Shown in pieces: positions 16,992 to 25,034 of a stretch of DNA of 64,000 bases. How positions within the stretch are numbered: position 1 is the first letter of the stretch; every line of letters starts with the position of its first letter. The position numbers and the translations under genes are program-made. This DNA is from an uncultured Clostridia bacterium. Lineage in GTDB: Bacteria > Bacillota > Clostridia > Oscillospirales > CAG-272. The notes under the pieces were generated by a model. The model did no database searches, had not been told where the DNA came from, and saw nothing but the letters and a program-made list of their open reading frames with translations. Location of the stretch: assembly GCA_944391815.1 (NCBI GenBank), contig CALXUV010000022.1, positions 1-64,000 of the forward strand, written 5' to 3'.

Positions 16992-17689
16992 TGGGCAGAG
17001 ACGTAATAATAGCTTGTGATTTTAAAGAGAAAAACGAACTAAGGGATTTCATCTCGGGTTTTAAAGGAATGAACCCGTATCTTAAAATCGGAATGGAGCT
17101 TTTCTATGCACAGGGACCGGAGATAGTCAGAGAGCTTAAAAACGAAGGCTTTAAAATATTCCTTGACCTTAAACTTATGGACATACCGAATACAGTTAAG
17201 AAAGCCATGGTGTCGCTGAGAGGACTCGGCGTTGATATGACTAACCTTCATGCGCTCGGTTCGTCAGACATGATGAAAGCGGCAATCGAGGGACTGACGG
17301 GAGAAGACGGCAAAAGGCCGATTCTGATTGCGGTAACTCTGCTCACTTCAATGAGCGAGGAAGTAATGCAAAGAGAGCTTCTCATCCCTGAAAAGCTCGA
17401 CAAAGCGGTAATGCACTATGCGGAAAACGCAAAAAATGCCGGTCTTGACGGAGTAGTGTGTTCACCTCTGGAAGCGGAAAAGGTACATTCGGTTTGCGGT
17501 AAAAAATTCCTTACGGTAACTCCCGGAATCAGATTTGCAGACGGTGAAAAGGGAGATCAGGTAAGAGTTACAACTCCGGAAAAGGCAAAACTTCTCGGCT
17601 CCGATTACATAGTAGTGGGCAGACCGATAACCGCTGCCGCAGATCCGGTAGAAGCATACAAAAGATGCGTAAGAGAATTTTGCGACTGA
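16991..17689 (+). CDS. pyrF: Orotidine 5'-phosphate decarboxylase PyrF
   Basis: This 232-residue type 1 OMP decarboxylase performs the last step to UMP. The catalytic network is in FLDLKLMDIPNTVKKA (DxKxxDxxxT, about residue 57). The C-terminal phosphate-binding segment is TPGIRF and DYIVVGRPITAAADP. It overlaps the pyrD stop by one base, so translational coupling is likely. It ends the first pyr block; pyrE starts 307 bases later. Confidence 0.95.
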   Translation: MGRDVIIACDFKEKNELRDFISGFKGMNPYLKIGMELFYAQGPEIVRELKNEGFKIFLDLKLMDIPNTVKKAMVSLRGLGVDMTNLHALGSSDMMKAAIEGLTGEDGKRPILIAVTLLTSMSEEVMQRELLIPEKLDKAVMHYAENAKNAGLDGVVCSPLEAEKVHSVCGKKFLTVTPGIRFADGEKGDQVRVTTPEKAKLLGSDYIVVGRPITAAADPVEAYKRCVREFCD

Positions 17690-17996
17690 GATAAGTCAGG
17701 AGCTTAAAATATATAGAACTTAAAAACATCTATGCTGTTCATCTGAGTTGAAAATATAAAAGAAAAAATAAATGAACACAAACACAGATGACTTTATATT
17801 ATTGCAGCAAAAATGCAGTATTCAAAGAACAAAAACAAAAGTATAAAGAAAAAGAGAAAAAACACAAACACCCAAAACGCATAGACCGAAAAACATAAAA
17901 ACAAATAGATGAAATTTGGAAAAAATAACAATAAATATCTGAAATAAAATTATAAACAACAAAATCAAACCAAAAGAATAAAACGGAGATAACGAT
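17690..17996 (+). other. A-rich gap between pyrF and pyrE
   Basis: From about 17750 to the start of pyrE the plus strand is dominated by A with some C and very few G, with many ACAAA and AAAAC runs. It holds no hairpin, no clear promoter and no credible gene; a minus-strand frame here is low complexity and runs into pyrE. If transcribed it would be a long unstructured leader. Confidence 0.5.
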
Positions 17997-18641
17997 ATGA
18001 ATATAAAAAAACAGACGGCATCCGACCTTTTGTCGATCAAAGCGGTATTTTTGAGACCGGAACAGCCATTTACCTGGGCAAGCGGAATAAAAAGTCCGGT
18101 ATACTGCGATAACAGACTTACTCTTACCGCACCAACAGTCAGAAACAATATAGAAAACGCACTTGCCGAAACGGTAAAGAGAGAGTACCCTGATGTGGAA
18201 GTACTCATGGGTACGTCAACTGCCGGAATTGCACATGCGGCTATAACCGGACATATACTCGGACTTCCTATGGGATATGTGCGCTCCGGTTCAAAGGATC
18301 ACGGCAGAGGAAATCAGATAGAAGGACAGCTTTTGCCGGGTCAGAAAACTGTTGTTGTCGAGGACCTTATTTCAACCGGCGGAAGTGTAATTGAGGTTGT
18401 AAATGCCCTACGGGAAGCCGGAGCCGAAGTTCTCGGAATAGTCAGCATTTTCACATACGGAATGCAAAAAGGTCTTGACAGACTTAAAGAAGCTAATGTC
18501 AAAAATGTAAGTCTTACGGATTTTGACACGGTGGTTGAGGTAGCGGCGGAAACCGGTTACATCAGTCACAAAAGCAAAGAAGCACTTCTTAAATTCAGAG
18601 ACAACCCGTCAGACGGAAGCTGGGCAGATATGCTCAGATAA
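17997..18641 (+). CDS. pyrE: Orotate phosphoribosyltransferase PyrE
   Basis: This 214-residue enzyme joins orotate to PRPP to make OMP. The PRPP motif is VVVEDLISTGGSVIEVV (about residues 117-133). The flexible loop region is VRSGSKDHGRGNQIEG. Its ribosome-binding site is ACGGAGA. It begins the second pyr block, which completes the pathway with pyrB and pyrI. The 119 bases to pyrB show no terminator or obvious promoter. Confidence 0.95.
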   Translation: MNIKKQTASDLLSIKAVFLRPEQPFTWASGIKSPVYCDNRLTLTAPTVRNNIENALAETVKREYPDVEVLMGTSTAGIAHAAITGHILGLPMGYVRSGSKDHGRGNQIEGQLLPGQKTVVVEDLISTGGSVIEVVNALREAGAEVLGIVSIFTYGMQKGLDRLKEANVKNVSLTDFDTVVEVAAETGYISHKSKEALLKFRDNPSDGSWADMLR

Positions 18642-18760
18642 ACGGCAGGTGTTCTTAGCAAAAATGCAGGTTTGCCGCAGCCGCCAAAGAAAATGATTTG
18701 CAGCAGGATTTGCGGTAAATAAGTAAATAATCAAAGTCGGCAGATAAGAAAGGTGAAAAA

Positions 18761-19675
18761 ATGGAAAAACTGATAGATATTCTGGATCTGAGCGTTCCGG
18801 AAATAAACGGTCTTATAGAAAAAGCCGGGGATATAATGGCTCACCCGGACAAATACCGTGAAAAATGCCGTTATAAAAAGATGGCAACGCTGTTTTTTGA
18901 ACCCTCAACCCGCACACGGCTGAGTTTCGAGTCAGCAATGTACGATCTCGGCGGTCAGGTGCTCGGATTTTCCGATGCGCAAAGCAGTTCGGTGTCAAAA
19001 GGCGAAAGTGTATCCGATACCGTCAGAACAGCAAGTATTTATTCAGACATTATAGTAATGCGTCACCCAAAAGAGGGCGCTCCGCTCGTTGCTTCCTATA
19101 AATCGGAAGCCCCTGTAATAAACGCAGGTGACGGCGGTCATAACCATCCCACCCAAACCCTCACCGACCTTTTTACAATTCAAAGCGAAAAGGGAAGGCT
19201 CGACAACCTTACAGTCGGTTTTTGCGGCGACCTTAAATTCGGAAGAACGGTTCACTCACTCATTTCTGCGCTGTCAAGATACCGTGGCGTCAAATTTGTG
19301 CTGATTTCACCGGACGAGCTTAAGCTTCCGTCGTATATAAAAGACGGTGTTCTGGTAAAAAACAACCTTGAGTTTACCGAAACCAAGGACCTTGAAAGCG
19401 TGATGGAAAGCCTCGACGTTCTCTATATGACTCGTGTACAGAGAGAGAGGTTTTTCAATGAAGAGGATTATCTGCGCCTGAAAGACAGCTACATACTTAC
19501 TCCCGATAAACTTAAAACCGCAAAAAGCGATATGATTATTCTTCATCCCCTACCAAGAGTTAACGAAATTCACGTATCGATAGACGACGATCCTCGGGCG
19601 TGCTATTTCAAGCAGGTAAGAAACGGAAAGTACATCCGTATGGCACTCATTCTGAAAATGCTCGGTATCGATTAA
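18761..19675 (+). CDS. pyrB: Aspartate carbamoyltransferase catalytic chain PyrB
   Basis: This 304-residue enzyme condenses aspartate with carbamoyl phosphate, the committed step of UMP synthesis. The carbamoyl-phosphate signature is [16 protein letters not shown] (about residues 46-61); aspartate-site segments are MTRVQRERF and HPLPRVNEI. It starts from an ATG with AGAAAGGTG ahead of it. The regulatory chain gene pyrI follows after 19 bases, so the product is probably the allosterically controlled holoenzyme type. Confidence 0.95.
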   Translation: MEKLIDILDLSVPEINGLIEKAGDIMAHPDKYREKCRYKKMATLFFEPSTRTRLSFESAMYDLGGQVLGFSDAQSSSVSKGESVSDTVRTASIYSDIIVMRHPKEGAPLVASYKSEAPVINAGDGGHNHPTQTLTDLFTIQSEKGRLDNLTVGFCGDLKFGRTVHSLISALSRYRGVKFVLISPDELKLPSYIKDGVLVKNNLEFTETKDLESVMESLDVLYMTRVQRERFFNEEDYLRLKDSYILTPDKLKTAKSDMIILHPLPRVNEIHVSIDDDPRACYFKQVRNGKYIRMALILKMLGID

Positions 19676-19694
19676 GAAAAGGGGGAACAGCAAA

Positions 19695-20120
19695 ATGAAT
19701 ATAGATTCCATAAAAAACGGAATTGTAATAGACCATATAAAAGCCGGACAGGCAATGAAACTGTATTCACTGCTCGAGCTTGACAGACTTGAATGCCCGG
19801 TTGCGATAATAAAGAATGCGCAGAGCAAAAAAATGGGCAAAAAGGATATAATCAAGATTGATACCAGAATGGAAGTCGACCTTGATATAATCGGATACGT
19901 TGACCCTGATATAACGGTTAACGTGATAGAAGACGGAAAACTTGTAGAAAAGAAACACCTTCAGCTTCCTGAGATGCTGAGAGACGTTATTAAGTGTAAA
20001 AATCCGAGGTGTATCACTTCAACCGAAAACGGTATTCCGCACGTTTTCAAACTTTGCGATGCAGGTAAAAAACTTTATCGCTGTCTCTACTGTGAGACAA
20101 AGGCGCCTGACGAGAACTGA
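19695..20120 (+). CDS. pyrI: Aspartate carbamoyltransferase regulatory chain PyrI
   Basis: This 141-residue chain has the N-terminal allosteric domain (GIVIDHIKAGQAMKLYSLL) that binds CTP/ATP and a C-terminal zinc domain with CKNPRC and CLYC, which holds the regulatory dimers against PyrB trimers. PyrI means that end-product feedback acts at the enzyme level, which fits the absence of any visible PyrR attenuator in the pyr leaders. Ribosome-binding site AAAGGGGG. It is the last gene of the block. Confidence 0.93.
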   Translation: MNIDSIKNGIVIDHIKAGQAMKLYSLLELDRLECPVAIIKNAQSKKMGKKDIIKIDTRMEVDLDIIGYVDPDITVNVIEDGKLVEKKHLQLPEMLRDVIKCKNPRCITSTENGIPHVFKLCDAGKKLYRCLYCETKAPDEN

Positions 20121-20203
20121 AAACCGTCGGCAGTTAAACGGATTCAAACTAAAAGCCGCTATTTATTAATCGGAGTTTCTTGGTGAATTTCCGGTTCCGC
20201 TAC

Positions 20204-20233
20204 TTGACATTAACCGACTTATTATGATATAAT
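20204..20233 (+). promoter_or_regulatory. Sigma-A promoter upstream of purE
   Basis: TTGACA (20204-20209), 18-base spacer, TATAAT (20228-20233). The predicted transcript would carry a leader of about 250 bases before purE. Confidence 0.8.
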
Positions 20234-20239
20234 AATAAG

Positions 20240-20410
20240 GTAAAAATATCTGCTTTTCCGGTATATCGTACCGGCGAGCAGTTCACGGTATGTTGTGCCG
20301 AAATCTGTCAAAATGCAGATTTGCGAATTATTCTTATAAGCCGGAGCTTTTGTCATTATGTGCTATGCCGTTAAATTGTACTACGGCAGTTTTTTGAGAT
20401 GGGCTTATCT
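20240..20410 (+). ncRNA. Structured leader RNA before purE, class not recognised
   Basis: Three stems are visible. First, CTGC (20250-20253) pairs with GCAG (20278-20281) and encloses a perfect CCGGTA/TACCGG stem. Second, AAATCTG (20301-20307) pairs with CAGATTT (20316-20322). Third, TGCCGT (20366-20371) pairs with ACGGCA (20383-20388), followed by TTTTTT (20390-20395), a terminator-like hairpin. ATAAGCC (20336-20342) and GGCTTAT (20403-20409) can close around the third stem, and CCGGC (20271-20275) could compete for GCCGG (20340-20344). This is the layout of an attenuator or riboswitch. Conserved bases of the guanine, PRPP (ykkC) or ZTP aptamers were not recognised. Confidence 0.45.
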
Positions 20411-20488
20411 GAAATGAAATCCGCAGAGCAGCTTGCCGTAAAACAACACAGTTTGTTTTGAAAATGTTTTTTTGGAAGGGATCATGTT

Positions 20489-20983
20489 ATGAAAAAAGTC
20501 GGTATTTTAATGGGAAGCGCAAGCGATCTTCCTGTTGTTGAAAAGGCAATAAATACTTTAAAGGAATACGGAGTGCCTTTTGAGGTTCATGTGTATTCTG
20601 CTCACAGAACGCCGCTTGAAAGTGCAGAATTTGCAAAAAATGCTATAAATAACAACTTTGGAGTTATTATTTGTGCTGCAGGAATGGCGGCGCATCTTGC
20701 CGGAGCAATTGCGGCAAATACCGTTTTGCCTGTAATCGGAATACCTGTAAAGAGCAAGGCACTTGACGGAATGGATGCACTTCTGGCAACAGTTCAGATG
20801 CCTACGGGAATTCCGGTAGCAACGGTGGCGATTGACGGAGCCGGCAATGCGGCTCTGCTCGCAATACAGATAATTGCACTGAGCGAGCCTGAACTTCTTG
20901 AAAAACTTAAAGAAGCAAGAGAAAAGGGCGCAAAAGGTGTTCTTGAAAAAAATGCGGAGATAGAAAAGCTCTACAACGTCTGA
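20489..20983 (+). CDS. purE: N5-carboxyaminoimidazole ribonucleotide mutase PurE (class I)
   Basis: This 164-residue protein has the class I PurE signatures GSASDLPVVEKA (about residues 9-20), SAHRTP (about 43-48) and AAGMAAHLAG. It converts N5-CAIR to CAIR in de novo purine synthesis, and in many bacteria needs PurK, which is not in this window. Ribosome-binding site GGAAGGGA. It is the first purine gene after the structured leader. The usual next gene in Clostridia, purC, is missing here. Confidence 0.95.
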   Translation: MKKVGILMGSASDLPVVEKAINTLKEYGVPFEVHVYSAHRTPLESAEFAKNAINNNFGVIICAAGMAAHLAGAIAANTVLPVIGIPVKSKALDGMDALLATVQMPTGIPVATVAIDGAGNAALLAIQIIALSEPELLEKLKEAREKGAKGVLEKNAEIEKLYNV

Positions 20984-21099
20984 ACGCTTCCGACAGTTAA
21001 TTTTAAGAGCGGAGAACCGGGTGGTTTTCCGGAAGGCTGAAACATAATGGCAAGTTTTTCGTGGCTGTTTGCTGCGGAAAATTTTGTGACTTTGCTTTG

Positions 21100-21128
21100 T
21101 TTACAATACTTTATGAAAATGTTATATA
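21100..21128 (+). promoter_or_regulatory. Possible promoter upstream of purM
   Basis: TTTACA (21100-21105), 17-base spacer, TATATA (21123-21128). It is weaker than others in the window, but it sits in the 236-base gap between purE and purM and could give purM its own start. Confidence 0.4.
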
Positions 21129-21219
21129 ACAAAATCTTTCTTATTTAAAGTGATTAATGGCAAATATAATCTACTTCATCCGAACTTCGATAAGTTCTGA
21201 GAACTGAAAGGAAAATCCA

Positions 21220-22263
21220 ATGAAAAATTCACAGTCAGAAAGTTACGCAAAGGCAGGCGTTGATATAACTGCCGGTTACAAAGCGGTTGAGCTTATGAAG
21301 GCTCACATTGCAAAGACAATGACATCCGGAGTGGTTTCCGATATCGGAGGTTTCGGAGGATTGTTTGAGCTTGACCTCGAAGGAATAAAAAAGCCGGTGC
21401 TTGTTGCCGGGACCGACGGTGTCGGAACAAAACTCAAGCTTGCGTTTCTTCTCGACAAGCATGATACGATAGGAATAGACTGCGTCGCCATGTGCGTCAA
21501 CGATATAATCTGCTGTGGAGCTAAACCGCAGTTTTTCCTTGATTACATAGCTTGCGGAAAAAACTACCCCGAAAAAATAGCTCAGATAGTAAAAGGTGTT
21601 GCTGACGGTTGCGTAGAATCCGGTGCGGCGCTTATAGGCGGAGAGACCGCAGAGATGCCGGGATTTTATCCGGAAAACGAATACGACCTTGCCGGTTTTT
21701 CTGTCGGAGTGGTTGACAAGGAGAAAATTCTTGACAACAAAACGATAAAAGAGGGCGACGTAATCATAGCTCTGCCTTCGAGCGGTGTACATTCAAACGG
21801 TTTTTCGCTTGTCAGAAAAATCTTCGATGTTGAAAACAACAAGGAAATTTTAAAACCCTGCGATGAGCTTAGCGGACAGAGCATAGCGGAAAATCTGCTT
21901 ACGCCGACAAGAATTTATGTAAAACCGATGCTTGCCCTTATGGAAAAAGTAAAGGTAAAAGCGGTATCGCATATAACCGGCGGAGGATTTTACGAAAACA
22001 TTCCGCGCAGTATACCCGATGGCTTCAGTGCAAAAATCGAGAAAAGTGCGGTAAAGGTTCTGCCGATTTTCAAACTGCTTGCAAAGAACGGCAATATTCC
22101 CGATAGAGATATGTTCAACACCTTCAATATGGGTGTCGGAATGAGTATTACTGTTGCCGCAGAGGATGCCGACAAAGCTCTCGAAATACTTTCGTCCTGC
22201 GGTGAAAAAGCTTATATAATCGGAGAAACCGTAAAGGGTACTGACGGAATTATTATCTGCTGA
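21220..22263 (+). CDS. purM: Phosphoribosylformylglycinamidine cyclo-ligase PurM
   Basis: This 347-residue AIR synthetase closes the imidazole ring using ATP. It shows the family start [20 protein letters not shown], the ATP-binding stretch [15 protein letters not shown], and the conserved [11 protein letters not shown] (about residue 142). It lies between purE and purN; purF, which commonly precedes purM, is absent. The ribosome-binding site is GAAAGGAAAA. The next gene is more than 700 bases away, past a tandem-repeat region. Confidence 0.95.
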   Translation: MKNSQSESYAKAGVDITAGYKAVELMKAHIAKTMTSGVVSDIGGFGGLFELDLEGIKKPVLVAGTDGVGTKLKLAFLLDKHDTIGIDCVAMCVNDIICCGAKPQFFLDYIACGKNYPEKIAQIVKGVADGCVESGAALIGGETAEMPGFYPENEYDLAGFSVGVVDKEKILDNKTIKEGDVIIALPSSGVHSNGFSLVRKIFDVENNKEILKPCDELSGQSIAENLLTPTRIYVKPMLALMEKVKVKAVSHITGGGFYENIPRSIPDGFSAKIEKSAVKVLPIFKLLAKNGNIPDRDMFNTFNMGVGMSITVAAEDADKALEILSSCGEKAYIIGETVKGTDGIIIC

Positions 22264-22429
22264 CAAAATCTTTTTCTTTTAACGGTAAATGCAATCCTGA
22301 CCTGAGGTCGCTGTAAATAATGATGAAAGAAAAAACTTTCAGATAAATTCCTAATGTAAATTACGGTAGCCGGAAATCTGTATAAGCGGATATTGTTCGG
22401 ATTTCGGTTTAGTTAAGGTACAATTAAAA

Positions 22430-22690
22430 CGCAAGTGCAGAAAAGTACATTGCCGACAATTCGCAAGTGAAGAAAAGTACAGTGCTGACAATTCGCAAGT
22501 GAAGAAAAGTACAGTGCTGACAATTTGCAAGTGCAGAAGAGTACGGTACAGACAAATCGCAAATTCAGGAAATGTCAGTGCAGACGGAACGCGATTGCAG
22601 ATAAATATCGGCGCAACGAATTTCAAATGCAAATTAATATCGGCTCAGCCAATCACAAATTCAGATAAATGTCAGTGCAATGCAGTCCGA
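22430..22690 (+). repeat. 32-bp tandem repeat (about eight units) between purM and purN
   Basis: Units with the consensus CGCAAGTGCAGAAAAGTACA (then GTGCTGACAATT) start at 22430, 22462, 22494, 22526, 22558, 22590, 22622 and 22654, exactly 32 bases apart. The second and third units are nearly identical and the later ones decay. The period is not a multiple of three and no gene spans it. The rest of the gap (22264-22429 and 22691-22968) shows nothing identifiable beyond AT-rich DNA near 22840-22920. Confidence 0.85.
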
Positions 22691-22968
22691 AATTAAGAAA
22701 AGAAACGGGAAATACTGACGATTGCCGGAAAAGCAAACTGAAGCGGGATTAATTTCAGCTTCGCATTATTGCAGAAATTCCGGTTGACTGACTGAAAATG
22801 CCGGTGTCAGAAGATCTGCTGTACTTGATTTTTGTCCGTGTAATTTTTATTTTTGACTTTTATAGCCAATTAATTAATTTTCATTTTAAATAACATCTAA
22901 TTAAATTATTTTCATTTTTCAATAACATCAGACGCCGATAAAATGTGCGTCGGAGAGGTGCGGCGGAA

Positions 22969-23598
22969 ATGCTGGAAAAAACCAAAATAGTTGTCTTTGT
23001 TTCGGGTGGCGGAACAAATCTTCAGGCGATAATAGACGCCGCAAAAAGCGGACTGATAAAAAGCGGAGAAATAGTCGGAGTTGTGTCAAGCAGTCCGACT
23101 GCGTACGCAGTAGAAAGAGCAAAAAAAGAGGGCATTCCGTATACGGTGGTTTCTCTGAAAGAATGCAGTTCAAGAGCGGAATTTGAAGAAAAAATTCTCG
23201 AAAGTACTGAAAAATACGGTGCTGAGCTGATCGTGCTTGCAGGCTTTATGTCGATACTCAGCGCAGAGTTTATAAGCAGATACCGTGATAGGATAATCAA
23301 TGTTCATCCGTCGCTTATTCCTTCCTTTTGCGGAAAAGGTTACTATGGGCTTAACGTACACAAAGCGGCTCTCGAATACGGAGTCAAGGTTACGGGTGCG
23401 ACGGTTCACTATGTTAACGAGATTCCGGACGGCGGAAAGATTATCGATCAGAAGTCGGTAAGAGTATCTCCGTCGGATACCCCGGAAAGCCTTCAGAAAA
23501 AGGTTATGCAGAAATGCGAGTGGATAATTCTTCCCCGTGCCTGCGAAAAAATATCGGCTATGATAGCCAAATCAAAGAAAGGAAACATAGCAAAATGA
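22969..23598 (+). CDS. purN: Phosphoribosylglycinamide formyltransferase PurN
   Basis: This 209-residue GAR transformylase uses 10-formyl-THF. Motifs: VSGGGTNLQAIIDA near the start, and the catalytic Asn-His in NVHPSLIPSF followed by VTGATVHYVNEIPDGG. The ATG at 22969 is preferred because GGAGAGG lies 10 bases before it; a GTG eight codons upstream would add a basic, unconserved-looking stretch. Its stop overlaps the start of purD (ATGA), so the two are coupled. The folD gene at 57013 supplies its folate precursor. Confidence 0.93.
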   Translation: MLEKTKIVVFVSGGGTNLQAIIDAAKSGLIKSGEIVGVVSSSPTAYAVERAKKEGIPYTVVSLKECSSRAEFEEKILESTEKYGAELIVLAGFMSILSAEFISRYRDRIINVHPSLIPSFCGKGYYGLNVHKAALEYGVKVTGATVHYVNEIPDGGKIIDQKSVRVSPSDTPESLQKKVMQKCEWIILPRACEKISAMIAKSKKGNIAK

Positions 23599-24866
23599 AG
23601 GTAATGGTAGTAGGCGGCGGCGGACGTGAACACGCCATAATAAAGAAACTCAGGGAAAGCGATAAAATAGATGAAATATTTGCGCTTCCGGGCAACGGCG
23701 GAATTGCAGCAGATGCAGTCTGCGTCCCGATCGGCGCAAAGGATATAGCCGGAATTGTAAATTTCGCAAAAGATAACAATATAGATTATGCTGTCGTGGC
23801 TCCGGACGATCCGCTGGTTCTGGGTGCAGTCGATGAGCTTACCAGGGCAGGCGTTCCCTGTTTCGGTCCTGACAAAAAAGCGGCGATAATCGAAGGCAGT
23901 AAGGTCTTTTCTAAAAACCTTATGAAGAAATACGGAATACCGACAGCTGAGTACAGCGTATTTTCGGACCCTGCCGCGGCACTTGAATATGTGGAAACCT
24001 GTCCCGTTCCTACTGTAATCAAGGCGGACGGTCTTGCACTCGGAAAAGGCGTTATAATTGCGCAGACAAGGGACGAGGCAAGAGAAGCGATTAAGAGTAT
24101 AATGCAGGACAGAGTTTTCGGCGACAGCGGTAGCAATATAGTAATAGAAGAATTTCTGACCGGACCCGAGGTCAGCGTGCTTTCTTTCACAGACGGAAAG
24201 ACGCTTGTTCCAATGGTCTCGTCAATGGATCACAAGAGAGCCGGCGACGGTGATACAGGGCTTAATACCGGTGGAATGGGTACGGTTGCTCCCAACCCTT
24301 ACTATACTTCTGAAATCGCCGACATCTGTATGAAAACAATATTTTTGCCGACGATTGAGGCAATGCGGAAAGAGGGAAGAGCGTTCAAAGGCTGTCTTTA
24401 CTTCGGACTTATGCTCACACCTGACGGACCAAAGGTAATAGAATACAACTGCCGTTTCGGTGATCCCGAAACTCAGGTTGTTCTCCCGCTTCTGAAAAGC
24501 GATCTTTTTGAAATAATGCAGGCGGTAACCGAGGAAAGACTTTCGGAAGTTAACGTTGAATTTTCGGACGGATACGCTTGCTGCGTGGTTGCGGCTTCCG
24601 AGGGATATCCGTCGTCCTACAAAACCGGTTACGAAATTGAAATGTCTGACGGTGTAGCCGACAGCGTTTATGTTGCCGGCGCAAAGACTGAAAACGGAAG
24701 GCTCCTGACATCAGGCGGAAGAGTGCTTGGAGTTACAGCCACCGCAGAAAGCTTACCTCTGGCAATCGACGCCGCCTATGAAAAGGTGAAAAAAGTAAAA
24801 TTTGAAAATATGTACTACAGAAAAGACATAGGCAGGCGTGCGCTTCTTGCTCTCAAAGAAAAATAA
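23595..24866 (+). CDS. purD: Phosphoribosylamine-glycine ligase PurD
   Basis: This 423-residue ATP-grasp enzyme makes GAR from phosphoribosylamine and glycine. The ATG overlapping the purN stop starts MKVMVVGGGGREHAI, the canonical PurD N-terminus; a longer frame beginning inside purN is rejected. Further family segments: KADGLALGKGVIIA (ATP-grasp) and EYNCRFGDPETQVVLP (Mg and ATP site). In other Clostridia purH lies between purN and purD; here it is missing. Confidence 0.95.
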   Translation: MKVMVVGGGGREHAIIKKLRESDKIDEIFALPGNGGIAADAVCVPIGAKDIAGIVNFAKDNNIDYAVVAPDDPLVLGAVDELTRAGVPCFGPDKKAAIIEGSKVFSKNLMKKYGIPTAEYSVFSDPAAALEYVETCPVPTVIKADGLALGKGVIIAQTRDEAREAIKSIMQDRVFGDSGSNIVIEEFLTGPEVSVLSFTDGKTLVPMVSSMDHKRAGDGDTGLNTGGMGTVAPNPYYTSEIADICMKTIFLPTIEAMRKEGRAFKGCLYFGLMLTPDGPKVIEYNCRFGDPETQVVLPLLKSDLFEIMQAVTEERLSEVNVEFSDGYACCVVAASEGYPSSYKTGYEIEMSDGVADSVYVAGAKTENGRLLTSGGRVLGVTATAESLPLAIDAAYEKVKKVKFENMYYRKDIGRRALLALKEK

Positions 24867-25034
24867 TAACCGTCCGGAATATTCAGTTGACGTAACCCGT
24901 AATCCGTGATTTTGTTATATGCTGTCTTTACAGTTTAAAATAAACAGTCGGTAAGGAATTACGTTTCAGCTTTCCGGAGAGCCGGAAAACGATACTTATT
25001 TTTTATAAATCGCCCGAGCGGCATGGAGGACTAA

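Noticed and set aside
17822..18208. 128-codon minus-strand frame rich in Phe, Leu and Val
   Set aside because: It arises from the A-rich plus strand before pyrE and overlaps the pyrE coding region.
22351..22632. 93-codon minus-strand frame across the 32-bp array
   Set aside because: The array period is not a multiple of three, so the frame is accidental and shows no protein repeat.
22430..22690. CRISPR array
   Set aside because: Units follow each other directly at 32 bases with no distinct spacers and no cas genes nearby.
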